A stretch of 64,000 nucleotides of DNA from Termitomyces sp. T153 (lineage: Eukaryota; Basidiomycota; Agaricomycetes; Agaricales; Lyophyllaceae), in NCBI GenBank assembly GCA_018296165.2, contig JACKQL020000005.1, forward strand, positions 1,116,001 through 1,180,000, read 5' to 3'. Both the position numbers and the translations under genes were made by a program. Within the stretch, counting starts at the first letter, position 1; each line of letters begins with the position of its first letter. Below are positions 46,374 to 57,412 of this stretch, one piece after another. Below the pieces are notes generated by a model that was not told the origin of the DNA, ran no database searches, and saw nothing but the letters and a program-made list of their open reading frames with translations.

Positions 46374-46405
46374 AAAAGTTGACCTGACCCTGGAGGGCAA
46401 CCGTA
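46374..46405 (-). repeat. Right terminal inverted repeat
   Basis: Inverted partner of 40941-40972, followed directly by the ATCAG target duplicate. Confidence 0.9.
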
Positions 46406-46410
46406 ATCAG

Positions 46411-47986
46411 GCACTCAGCGCGAAGGTCGAATTGAACAGGTGTCACCGGTGGCCCCTCAAGTTCTCGGGACATTCCCGACTCCGAATCTTCCATGATGAG
46501 CATAGCGACCAGGATTTGACAGGCCCTTAACCTCAGCGCTTGCGAAAAGCGTAAGTGGCAGATGTTCTGGAACTATAGCCTAATCTTGAGGGCGCAAACT
46601 TTGAAGGCTCTGATCGCAAGTGTCAGTTTACCGAATAGCAACAGTGACTACTGCATATTGATCAACATCCATGTTCTTAATTAGAAACAGAGATCGAGTT
46701 GTGTAGCTTGAACTCCGAGTCCAAAACATCAAACTAAACCCAACTAGGCGCCTGAGAGTAATTTCATAAATAACAAACCGAGGCTCATTCTACAAATATC
46801 AGAATATTTCGCACTGTATAAATGGAGATGTCTTGAAACTACCCGCATTGCATCATAGAAAAGATCATACGTACTGGGTAATCAATTTTAACAGATACTT
46901 TACAAAACTTCTCATGATAATTGGATTGATTTCTATAGTTATGCAAGATCAGAAACAAAGAAACATTTTGAGCATCGTGAGGATGAATGGTTTAGGCTGG
47001 GAGTCCAGCTTCGGGTATGCGTGTACCGGGTAGCCTCGCCTCTACACGGCTCTGTGAAAAATGTTGCATAAACATGGTGAAGAAATGACGTTATGCGTGT
47101 GGGGATCGCGGCAGACAGAAGATTTCGAGTGGAGCCGTTACTGCATGCTGCGCAAAATTCGCGCAGATAGCACGTCTCGCATATGTTTGTTCCGTTTCTG
47201 ACGTTCCGATTCTAACAAGGTGGTTGTAATCAACGTAAAGTGTGGATATACGTGCATATATCCATGTTTCATATGATATGACGAACGGGGAAAGAAGTTG
47301 ACCAGTGCACGTGTAATGTAACGACAAGTCCACAATGTTGAAAATAGCATTTGGATTCCAGACAGACAAATCGAGTGCCATCGATGAGACAAGCTTCATG
47401 TCCCGAAGTACGGCCGTCGCAAGGAACCGAAAGTGTACATATGCAACATAGGCCTGCAAGGTAGTACAGGGGTGATAATCATTCATAATGGACTTCGACG
47501 ATCCATGGCTGGAGAAAGAATGTCAAATTGAGGCATCAAACAAGCATCAAGCCGGGGGTTGCCGCTGTTGTGTGCGTGGAGTGGGATATTGGATCCACGA
47601 GTTTGTGGCCAGATTACACGATCCAAAAAAATGGGCATTGAGAATACAAAGAAAGAGATGTAAAAGGGAAGTGGCGTGAGTTGAAAGTCAGCTACAAACA
47701 GATGTGCTCCTCCTCAGCACCTTCTGGAGGCGTGGGAAGGAAAGAGGTGGAAGATGGCAAAGGCCGAGCCAATGGGAACGCATGATGTGGCTCACTCGCG
47801 GATTTGCGAAATTTCGTTTTTGCGGTGCAGGCATTGGGGCCTAGATAGAGAAACGAAAAAGCGGGCGCACGGACATGGGCTTTTCCGCCAAGGAAGACAC
47901 AGGTGCCACATCAGTTCACCCATCTCCGCCCTCCCTCCCCGCTTTTTCCCTGTTTTTCTGGCCTCAATCTCCAGCTAAACCCTGGA
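46411..47986. other. Intergenic, no gene supported
   Basis: A 131-codon minus-strand open frame at 47091-47486 has no recognisable motif and is not called. The right end serves as promoter of the HPC2 gene and is pyrimidine-rich just before the ATG (47930-47980). Confidence 0.45.
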
Positions 47987-50362
47987 ATGGATGTTGATAT
48001 GGCTTCAGAGGACTTTTCATCACCACCGGGAAGCCCGGCTTCGACGGACTCATCCGTCGTCGCTCTCGATGGCGACCCGCGGCTTACTTCTCCTTTAAAG
48101 TCAGAACTTAGAGATACTTCCTCTGTACAAATACATAAGTCCTCTGGTTCTGCGGGTGGCCCCTCTGCTGCCCATCCTTCGGCAACTGCCCCCGTTCCCA
48201 AATCAGCTGCCATCGCTGCCGCTGCCACCGCCAAACCCGCCTCCACCGCCAAACCCGCCTCCACCGTCAAACCTCGCTCCTCAAAAACCAAGGCGCGCTC
48301 ACCGTCGCGCTCGCCGCCGCCTCCGCCGCCACCCGCACCGCTCCAGACTGTCCGCCTCGACATCAGACTCGGGGGCCCGGATAAATATGCCATCGACATT
48401 GCGGACTTGTCTCGTGCAACCGGACAGCGGCCGATGACGCCTACCATCGCTATCACTACCGCGCACAGTGATAGCGAGGACGACGACGAAAAGGCTACTG
48501 ACAAAGAAAAGAAAAAGAAGAAGGTGAGACTTCTTTTTATTACCCCGCACCATCAATATAAATAAGCTATCTAATAATCTATCCTTCCAACAGAAGAAAA
48601 ACCCAGTATACGAACACTACGATGTCTCAGACCCCTTCATTGACGACTCCGAGCTCGCCATCGATGAACGGACATATTTCGCACAAACAAAACAACAAGG
48701 GTTCTATGTTTCCTCCGGCGAAGTCGCATTACTCAAGGACAAAACACCCAAGAAGCCTAAATCCAAGAACCCTCTCTTGTCTGTCGCAGCGTCGGGCAAG
48801 AAGGGTTTGCCGCTATCACTGCCCACTGTGAAGGATGATGCAGCAACGGAGTATGTGAATGCGACTGCGGGCGCGGGCGGGCCAAAGAGCGTCTCGGATG
48901 ATGAGAAAGGGACAGGAGCACATACGACGGGTGGGAAGACTGGAGAGAAGAGGAAAAGGTATCTCACTGTTATGGAGGGAGGGAAGAAGAGGAAGATTGT
49001 GGATGTGGTAAGTGCTGTTTTTCCTCTTTTTGGTATTAACTGTTTCACTGATTCGGATTTGTCTTGCAGCGCTCGTTCCATCCGCTGTTACAACAAGAGA
49101 TACAAACGCTGCGTGAACATGTCGCGAAAGGTGCGGATTCTTCCTCCACTCTGAACTTGACTTGTATAAAAGTACACAGAGAACTGGGAGCAAAAAGGCA
49201 AATTCCCACCTTCGATTAAACCCCTCCTCTCCAAGCTCGCTCTCCTCGCCATTAAACTTGATGAATACGACGATTATTTCTTCAGCCTCATGCCTACTAT
49301 CTTCCCATACAACAAGTTTACCATGAGCGTACGTGACCCTCCCCATCTCCTTTGATTATGATTTCTCACTGAAATGTATGATCAGAAACTCATCAAACGC
49401 ACGGTATATGTCGAACACCAGGAGCTCCTTCAAGAGCGGCAGAATACGCTCCTTGCTGAGCTGGCGGCGCAGGCTAAGGCTGGATTTCAGAAGGCGCAAG
49501 AAGAGTGGGAAAAGAGTGTTCTTGCATGGGGTACGTCCGCTTTCTTTTCTTCAAATTTTCTCTTGTTATCTGCCCTTTATCTGCCCTTCTCCCTCCATCT
49601 CTTTTTCTCACTTTCATCTTGTGATTCCCACTCCTTTCTCCTACCATCCTGCGGTCTCTCCTCTGTTCCAACCAAACCCTGATTCCGCTCACAGACAAAC
49701 GCCGCGAGAAACTCGCTCTCGAGGGCACCACCGACCCTGCCAACGGCACCGACTCCGGCGGGACGACACGACATCCCACAGAGGAGATGGATGTCGACCC
49801 CTCACCTTCAGCGCAGCCTTCAGGCAAAGACGGGGGAGGAGACAAGGACAAGGAAGGGAAAGACCACTTGTCGCAGCCGCCGGGGAAGAAGTATCGGTTT
49901 ACGGAAACGATGAAGACGATTGTGTGGCAGCTTGTGTTGTTGAGCAACGAGAGTTGTAGGCTTGAGAATGAGAAGAAGTATGTTTGTGTGTTTCTATTGC
50001 CTTCTTCCTGTAGATGTGGATAGAGCATAGAGCTGACGCGTTTTGTGTTCTTAATAGCACGCTAGAAGGTTCGGTGATACAAGTAAGCGAGCAAGGATCA
50101 AGAAAGGCGCTTTATCAGAAGGTGGGTATCACCGAACTCTCATGTATGCGCGTCGTACCTGACTGTGACCTTCACATAGATCGTAGCTGCGTTCCCGGAA
50201 GGTTGGCTCTCCTCCGGCCAGATCTCACGAGACGGTATGTCCCATTTCTCACCATTCATTGGGTATCCAACCCTGATATGTGCGCCCCGCTATGTAGTGA
50301 GCGCGATGAAGAAGCGTTTTGAACGGGAAGCGATGGAGCAGGAGAATGAACAAGAGTATTAA
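47987..50362 (+). CDS. HPC2: HPC2/ubinuclein-like subunit of the HIR histone chaperone
   Basis: Nuclear protein of the HIR/HIRA complex that deposits histone H3 without replication. The start MDVDMASEDFSSPPGSPAST leads a long Ser/Pro/Ala-rich region with basic stretches. An intron after KEKKKKK (48521) is followed by the Hpc2-related domain: YEHYDVSDPFIDDSELAIDE and YFAQTKQQGFYVSSGEVALL (48606-48740). A middle ubinuclein-like region begins RSFHPLLQQEIQTL and continues KFPPSIKPLLSKLALLAIKL, YDDYFFSLMPTIFPYNKFTM and MSKLIKRTVYVEHQELLQ. It ends with MKTIVWQLVLLSNESCRLEN and a short helical tail to 50362. Seven or so introns were placed by eye. No lesion is seen. Confidence 0.88.
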
Positions 50363-51964
50363 GTGCCCTGTGGGCTATTTTCTTCATTCGGCGTCGGTGC
50401 TTCGTATTTGCATATACCGCCACTGTTGACGCACCGCGGTGATCTGCGGTCGCGTTTCTTTTCGATCACATTCATCCACGATCACACTCACAACCACTCA
50501 TCTTATTCCTCCACGTTCTCTTCCTTGTCTTGGTTCTGTGTAAATGTACTCTCTACCCATAGTTTTTATATTTTATCTTATTGTAATCTTGTCTATTTTC
50601 CTAAACCGTGATTCGGTTAGAAATTGGACTTTTGGACTTCATCCTGGGATGTATCTTGAGTGCGAGGGGAGGTGTCGATTGTCAAGGTGAGTCTTGGTGC
50701 GCGGTGAGTCGGACCAGAGAAAGTTTAAGGTTGGCTTCGAAGATTTGAATTAATTTGTTTTCTTTCATTTCCTCTTTCCCCCCATCAACTCTTTCATGTT
50801 TATTCCGAGCTCGTTGCTCAATAGCTGTCGTACGGAGGGATAGGGAGATATGTAAGAGAGGTCCAAATCAGGAGATGTGGGTTGATGAACGATACGCTTG
50901 CAAATAAATTATACTCGACCAATATTATCATTGTCAGCACTAGTACTAACAGTCAAATCATCCACAAGTAATCTAACGTTTGAGATGATGCAGCCTAAAT
51001 ACAACTCTTGTATCGGTTCGTTCGTTTTACATTTTGAAGAGAAATCCAAGCCCTGAATGATACAACTGCCGAAAAGCCGTGGTGGACTCTCGTTTTGGTC
51101 GAGAGTGTCGAGGGAATCACACTGGTGACCATGGAGGCATTGCTAGTGGAGAAGTCCTGATGGTTAATGGACAGTCCAACGACAGGATACGGAAAGTAGT
51201 GTGTTCTCGAAGATTGGGAGTCAAGTTGCGGAGGCTCTTGACATGAAGCTTGGTACCCGATCCGGTCCTTCTAAGTCTAGTATAATTCGATCATCGTAGA
51301 GATGTACCTTCAAGTTCCAGGAGACTTCGCATCGTCCATGGTTAATAGATTGTTGAATGGTCGTGGAATATCGTGGATGTTACATGAGTGGGCGACACGA
51401 ACTATGGCGAAAGAAAGAAGTGTCAAACCGAGGATCAAATACATACAATACAAGGACGCGGTTGGAAACCATCCTGACCTATGAATGTCATGTGTAGTGG
51501 TTCGATGACACTCTAGCCGGGAACATCATAGCCATTTTTTGTTAGGCGATGAGGTCAATCTATCAAGAGGTAAGATGGCAGTTGCTTAGACCAGCTGGGA
51601 AGTTGTAGAGCCGGCTGACATCATTCCGTCAGAATTCCTAGATGGCAGTGCCTCCGGAGCAAGTCCCTTGCAACCTTGCAAGTGGACATGTTATTGTAAG
51701 TGATTATTCAGGCCATTGTCAGAAGACAGAGATCAATCTGAATGAGATACTTGGCTCAAAGGTCACTTGAACAATCAAAGGTCACTTAAACAATGAAGGG
51801 GAGTGGAAAAAGGTAGAAGCATAGAGAAAAATTCGAATACAAAAGAAATTCAGCACGTGCAGGCGGTGTTGGTAACGCATGTAATTACCATTTATATATC
51901 ACTCCATGTTTTCTGCTGCTGCGACAAGGCTACTATCGCCCACCTAAATCTCTAACACTTCTAT
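50363..51964. other. Intergenic, no gene supported
   Basis: About 1.6 kb with only short open frames. The first 200 bases are probably the 3' UTR of HPC2. There is no repeat or RNA gene that I can see. Confidence 0.45.
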
Positions 51965-53190
51965 ATGCCTGACGGTGCGTAGATATCCAATGAAATAAGC
52001 TTTCTCTTGTTCTACTAATCCTCGTTGACCTAAAGTTGGACCGCAGCCTACGCCGGTTCCTGGGGCAGTACCGACCGGTGCTCAACGCCAATACAGAGGT
52101 CCTCCTCCAGGGAGTCTACCGATAATATGCTGGCAACTATCATTGAATCGTGAATATACAAAAGACGTGAGCAAGCTAGCTGCTTTCCTTGTGTGGCACC
52201 TACACTGAGCAATCTCAAATGCAGGAATACGATGCTTGTTATGCTATTTGTAAGACATGCGTTCAACATACAAAAGTGAATTATAACCCCAGAGACTCAG
52301 ATACTTTCCGTGAGTTTTTGTACCCTTCGACTGTCTGACGACGATCATGACTCGTGGACCCACTTAGGCCTGATGATGACCTTAATGCTGCCACTACTCA
52401 TGATGCGACATCGACGAATACCTCGAATGAAGTGGAAGGATGAGTGTACAGTGAATGGAAAGCGATGGATCGAACAGGTGAGCCATGTATGTATTGCTTT
52501 CTTTCCGCGATCGATTCTTATCTTCCCAACTGCAGGCCCAGGATGGCATGTCTGCTGAACGATTCATGCATTCCATGATAGGCTATCATTCGATGTTTGA
52601 GGGGTCTCTCTGCTCCATGATTATGGTTCAAGGTGTTAAGCACCGCGTCGTCAACATCGGTATCGGGACAAAGCAAGTGCAGGTGGAGCCCAAAGGGACT
52701 TCTGTGTCAGCGTACATAGAATCTCAGGCGCATAAAGTACGTTTCATCATTCGTTGTGTAGTGAATTCGTTCCTCTTACCTTCTTTAGCTCACACCGCTC
52801 GAAATGGGGATCATTAATCAAGACTCAGATGACGCTACCAGACTACGCCGATTCTGCATGATCCTTGCGCTAAAACAAGCCTATGTCAAAGCCATTGGAC
52901 ACGCAAATGGTTTTGATTATGCACGACTTGAGTTCAATGTCCCGGAGGAAATCGCAATGGGCGATTCGTATCCTCTAACAGGATGGGAATTCCGTATATG
53001 GAAGACACGTCTTGCCGTCGCTCGGCGCGACCAGATCGTCCACGAGGAGTACGAATGTGTCTGTGCCTTTTTTCGAGGGACTACCAATTCCAAGTTTATC
53101 TTTTACGATTCGCCGGACGACCTGAACAAATGGGTTCAGTTCATTAACATCGACCAGATGGTTAAGGTCATCCCAAAGCTCACTGCATAG
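51965..53190 (+). CDS. 4'-phosphopantetheinyl transferase-like protein, metal site degenerate
   Basis: Six exons (51965-51974, 52036-52166, 52225-52309, 52368-52477, 52536-52736, 52789-53190) sum to 312 aa. Similarity to AASDHPPT/Sfp-type enzymes, which load phosphopantetheine onto carrier proteins, is spread along the length. It shows ICWQLSLNREYTKDEYDACY at the N-terminus, then MIGYHSMFEG aligned with the usual FNxSH box and VVNIGIGTKQV at the GID motif. ALKQAYVKAIGHANGFDYAR aligns with the (W)xxKE(A/S)xxK motif. At the two metal-ligand positions the usual Asp reads Gly (GIG) and the usual Glu reads Gln (KQ). The gene is free of stops, so it is more likely a divergent or non-catalytic paralogue than a pseudogene. 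Confidence 0.75.
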
Positions 53191-55729
53191 GGGACTGGTC
53201 ATTTTCCTTTTTTATTATTGTAGGCATCCTTTAATACCTTCATGTGGCCCTTACAGATCGCTTCTCGAGTCCTTCTATATTTTCAACATGTCTTGGTTTT
53301 TTTTGTTCTTGTGACAGTGGTTGCATCAGGACATGCGAGGGCTGTGCTGTATCAGTATCATGGTAACAGAAAGGATTTGTTGTAATTATATTCACACTTT
53401 ACAGTGTTTTTCACAATGTCAGGGACGTTTAAATGCAAGGATCTCCGGGTAGCATCCTCACCACGGAAAGAAATGGATAATGGATGGAAAGACTATGGAA
53501 ATCCTTGCTACGATAGTAGTCTTACTAGAAAACCTGTAACACTGTGCAAACACTAAATCTTTCAGTGTCTTACCACCTCTTGCTCAGGGTCAGTGACTCA
53601 GTGCCTGTATTGTAGAAGTTTCTGTCTTTAGTCTACATCCATTGTAAAAACTGCACTTGCCTCTGCACCTATGCTCAGCAAACCACAGAGCTTGACACTT
53701 TCAGTCATTGAAATATGCTAATATTCTCTTGAAAAAGTGAGGTTGGGGCTGGATTTGGATCTCAACATTCAGTTATTAAAAATCAAAGCCCTAACTGTAT
53801 CAGGTGAGGTTGGGGCTGGATTTGTGGTTGGAATCCGCTGTCCACTGTGCCACTGCAAACATTGTGACATGTACTGTCTCGTCACACATCCATTCATATA
53901 TCCTTTCCTTTCTCCTTTCACCATACAGTGATGTGCACAGGTTGATCATTGGTTCAATCCCCGATATTATGACCTGACCATGTAAGCCAGGCTTTGAAAA
54001 ATAAATTCTACTAGGGGTATATATGTATACCTATCAAGCACCCTCTAGGGGTTTGGTCAAGGTTGGAGGTTAAGGTCAATTATAGTTAGGTGGTTAGGTT
54101 GAGGGCTATGTATATCTATCTTCAAAATTAAATAATATTAATGACAATATAGTGTAGTGGTTGTTGATGTATCCATTTGCTTATGTATTCAATTCCATAT
54201 TATAGTAATTCTATTTGAACAAATATTTAAAAAATGTTTGCAAAGTGGTCTGCTTCTCATTAGAAGGACAGTAACCCATTGGGTGGGTCAGCAAAAGGCA
54301 ATTGCCGAGCAAATACTGATAAAAGTCTTTATTTATATATACATGCTGTACATACTGCTTGAATTAATGGCAAAAGCTTCAACAGAAAGAGGCTGCTACA
54401 GCAAAAGCAAAGAAAGTTTGATGTCAACCATCACAAAAAACACACAACCAAAACATTACTCCACAACCCATGAAAAACAAATTGTGACCCAAAGCTACTG
54501 TCATCAGCAAGGAATGATGATAATTTAGGATTAAATAGAGCTGATGAAAATGATGTCAAAAGCCATGATGGTTCAGCCAATGATTGGGACAGAAAAGATG
54601 CAGAAGCTGAGCTTGGTTAAGTTATCAATATTTATGATATTTGAAGACTCACCAATTGGTAGAACAAATATCCAATACATGGACATTGCAAAATTATGGA
54701 TCCTTCAAGCCAATTCCAATAATCAATTATGCTGAAACAAAGCAAGCCCAGCCTTGGAAAGAAATGCTGTCATAAATTTCAATGTACTGCAAAACTTAAA
54801 TAGCCATGCAAAAAAATATTGGAGGGAGGATATCATCAACCCAAGCAACTGGTAGTGAGAAAAAATATGCAATACCTTGGGGTCAACAAACAATGAGGGT
54901 ATATTACAGCAGCATTTGAGAAAAGAGGAAAGGGAAAGGTTACCTATTCTCATTGTCAGCACACCATGTTGTTTGAATCAATAAACTTGATGAATGATGT
55001 GTTGTAGAGTGAGTACATACATTGAGTATTAGAGAGCTGTTGATGGTGTATCTTACCACTTAGCTGCCATGCAGGAAACACAAAACAACTAGTGGTTTCA
55101 CAAGTAGTGTACAGATGGACTATAGAAAATGAGGGTCATGAGTTGGGCTAGGTTCCCAGAAAACCCAGTTTAGTGGAGTGAAATGATAAAGGATGGACTA
55201 GAGTGAAGAAGGGGTGCTAAGTGCTAGCCTTGGTTGCTAGGCAGTTAATGAAGTTTGGTAGAGGTCATTGGGCATTAGTGAGGCAGAAGCACCATGTGGA
55301 AAAAGGTGTGGAGGACAAGGGTGGTTGCTAGGGCTGAGGAAGCATTGATGATAACAAAATTAGGGACTAGCCATATATAGGTGCCAGCATGAGGAAGAAA
55401 GGTTTAGTAAAATAGTATCTGTAGATAGTACCAGCAAAATGAAGTTAGCAAGGGTCACTGATCCAACAAGATTAAGATAATAATTGCTAGAAGCACTAGA
55501 ATGAACAAAGACTCTAGTATTGAAATGAGCTCTGAACTTCGGGCATAGCAAGCTGAGAGGCTGAGCTGAGAAGAGTACAATTCTTTGATGGTAGTATGGA
55601 AAACATGGCAGTTTTGTCATAAGTAAAGCTAATGCTACTCAGAGGAGATTACAAAGGTAAAATAATTAGTTAGCTACTAGAAAGAGATGATAAAGATAAG
55701 ATGACTAATTAGATTGGTTGTCATTTACT
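53191..55729. other. Intergenic to element-derived, AT-rich, no intact gene
   Basis: From about 53450 CpG becomes rare. A duplicated 25-base unit (gtgaggttggggctggattt) occurs at 53738 and 53802. 54970-55729 has the texture of an LTR-like insertion (short ctag-rich motifs such as aactagtggtttcac) directly before the integrase remnant, but ends cannot be fixed. Confidence 0.35.
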
Positions 55730-55922
55730 TAATTTGCATACAATAACCAGGTGACTGCATCTATTGGAATGTCACCCTTCTATGCAGAGTATTCATGCAA
55801 TTCTACCTTCTCCATTGATCCCATCAACTCACAGTCTGTGCCAAAAGCAGATATGCAGCTCAATCACATTAAGGAGGTGCAAGAAAAATTGAAGGGTCTG
55901 CTGGAGTTGGTGGCAGAGTGAA
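55730..55922 (+). pseudogene. Ty3/gypsy integrase fragment
   Basis: A plus-strand frame of about 64 codons reads FAYNNQVTASIGMSPFYAEY and then IKEVQEKLKGLLELVAE before a stop. This is the segment after the integrase catalytic core in chromoviruses (YNNxxHxSxGxSPFxxxYG). The catalytic residues are not included. Orientation is opposite to the large gypsy element to its right, so it is a separate, older insertion cut by the DNA on its left. Confidence 0.75.
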
Positions 55923-56247
55923 TCAATCATTTTATAATGCATGAGTGGATGAGGCACTTGATAAGATTCTGGGTGATAGGTGATCCCACTTGTCACTAAG
56001 CACTGTTTTTGGTATTTCTGACTGGACAGCAGCTGAATATATTGCACATGACCATGCACAAGTCACAACATTTATTATGTGGGATATAGCCCCAAGGTCT
56101 GGAACAATGTAGCCTTTGCACAGGATTTTTAGCAACCATGAGATTTATGGATCACAAGCTGCATCATGTGGGGTCTGGAATTTGGATCTAAAACAATAAG
56201 GCCAAGACCTTTCATAGCAAAAGTCACTAGTGACATTGCTTGGTGAC

Positions 56248-57291
56248 TGTCAGGTTCTGCTATGGGGGCTCAGCTACACTGGGTGAGTCCTTACTAGGTG
56301 GATGTGATGTCCTGCACTTATAACCTAGCACTCTGGGGTTTGCATGGAGGGTAGGGACTTGCAAGGGGAAGCTAAGGGGAGTGATCTGAGCAAGTCCAGA
56401 GTGGTCTGGGGAAGTCTAAGACCAAGTATATTAGACTTTGGCTTGGGCAGGCATCAGGTACAAGTTTGTAGGTGCACAAATAGATTGTGGGGTACATGGA
56501 GGCTTTGCAAGTGATGGGGGGTGGAGCTGGATTTGGACAGGGAGTTGATCAAGACTTGATGGGTTGTGGAGCTGAGCATGGAGCAAGGTCCAAAGTTGTT
56601 GTAAGAATGTTTGGGGGTCATAGCATGGGTGCAGAGTTCATACTGATGTCAGAAGTTGAAGGAACTTAGAGAAACAAAGGAAATAGAGACAATTGAGATG
56701 AGAAGAGATGAGACTGAGAAAAGAGATAGATTTGAGGCTAGAAATAGAGACAGAAATGGAAAGAAACACAAGACACAAGTAACCAGTTAATGTAATATCA
56801 AGACTGGAGTATGAGGTGTTACTTTACAGATTATATACTGATTATGGGAGAGCTCCAGAGGCAGTGGGTGTGGTGGCAGGGCTCAATGGAGCTGTGCAGA
56901 GTTGACAGGTGTTGGTTGTGATTGAGGGGCAGGCTGCAGCAACATTCTGATGGGGTCAGTTGGGGATGTGGGTTGCTCTGGTGTTGTCATGATGCCCTGG
57001 AGGGAGTTGGGTGAGTCAAGGTGGTGAGCCAGAGATGCATGATGGGGTTAGAAATGGTGGGAGAGGGTTCCAGGGGCTCAGGGAGTCAAGGGAAGCATCA
57101 ACAGCTGTGGAGAAGGTCATCAGAGTTAGCCAGAGGACCATCAGGGTTTGCCAGAGAAGCACTGGAGTTGCCCAGGGTAGCTGCAGAGGGTGTTTGACAG
57201 TTGGGGGTTTTGACAAGGCATTGGGGGAGGGACTCTGGGGAAGTGAGTAAGCTAGAAACAATGTTGGAGGTTCAGGGAGTGGGTCATGACA
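56248..57291 (-). repeat. 3' LTR of the right-hand chromovirus
   Basis: 1044 bases with TGTCA/TGACA inverted ends (TGTCAGGTTC at 56248, GGGTCATGACA ending at 57291). It lies directly beside the polypurine tract on its right. Confidence 0.85.
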
Positions 57292-57304
57292 TTACCCACC
57301 CTTT
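57292..57304 (-). promoter_or_regulatory. Polypurine tract (plus-strand primer)
   Basis: Minus strand reads AAAGGGTGGGTAA, immediately before the LTR start TGTCATGACC. It is positioned where second-strand synthesis is primed in LTR retrotransposons. Confidence 0.8.
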
Positions 57305-57412
57305 AGCATTGAGACCCTCAAGACATGGGGTACAGTTTGGAGATCAGCAGGGCATGGGAATTGAAGTTGAGTAATATTAATCAAACCACAGCAAGCAACA
57401 GCAACGTGGGAA

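Larger units (their letters stand above)
40941..46405 (+). mobile_element. DNA transposon with DDE transposase and alpha-kinase gene
   Basis: A 5465-base element bounded by 32 bp inverted repeats (one mismatch) that begin TACGGTTGCCCTCCAGGGTC. The bases outside are ATCAG on both sides in direct orientation (40936-40940 and 46406-46410), a perfect 5 bp target-site duplication. Two genes in the same orientation fill it: a spliced 435-aa DDE transposase and a spliced 735-aa zinc-cluster/alpha-kinase protein. Both are free of lesions, and CpG content resembles host genes, so the insertion looks young. TIR length, TSD length and the rve-like transposase do not match a fungal superfamily I can name with confidence. 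Confidence 0.9.

Noticed and set aside
47091..47486. 131-codon minus-strand open frame
   Set aside because: No recognisable domain, no splice partner and unremarkable composition. It is likely chance.
47903..48504. Long minus-strand frame opposite HPC2
   Set aside because: Gly/Ser/Ala-rich shadow of the Pro/Ala/Ser-rich HPC2 N-terminus; the plus strand has the conserved Hpc2-related domain and consistent introns.
53735..53830. Spaced duplicate of a 25-base unit as a possible CRISPR-like or satellite array
   Set aside because: Only two units, in a fungal intergenic region; it is simply a short local duplication.
53930..53975. tRNA B-box-like ggttcaatccccg
   Set aside because: No A box at the right distance and no cloverleaf could be drawn.
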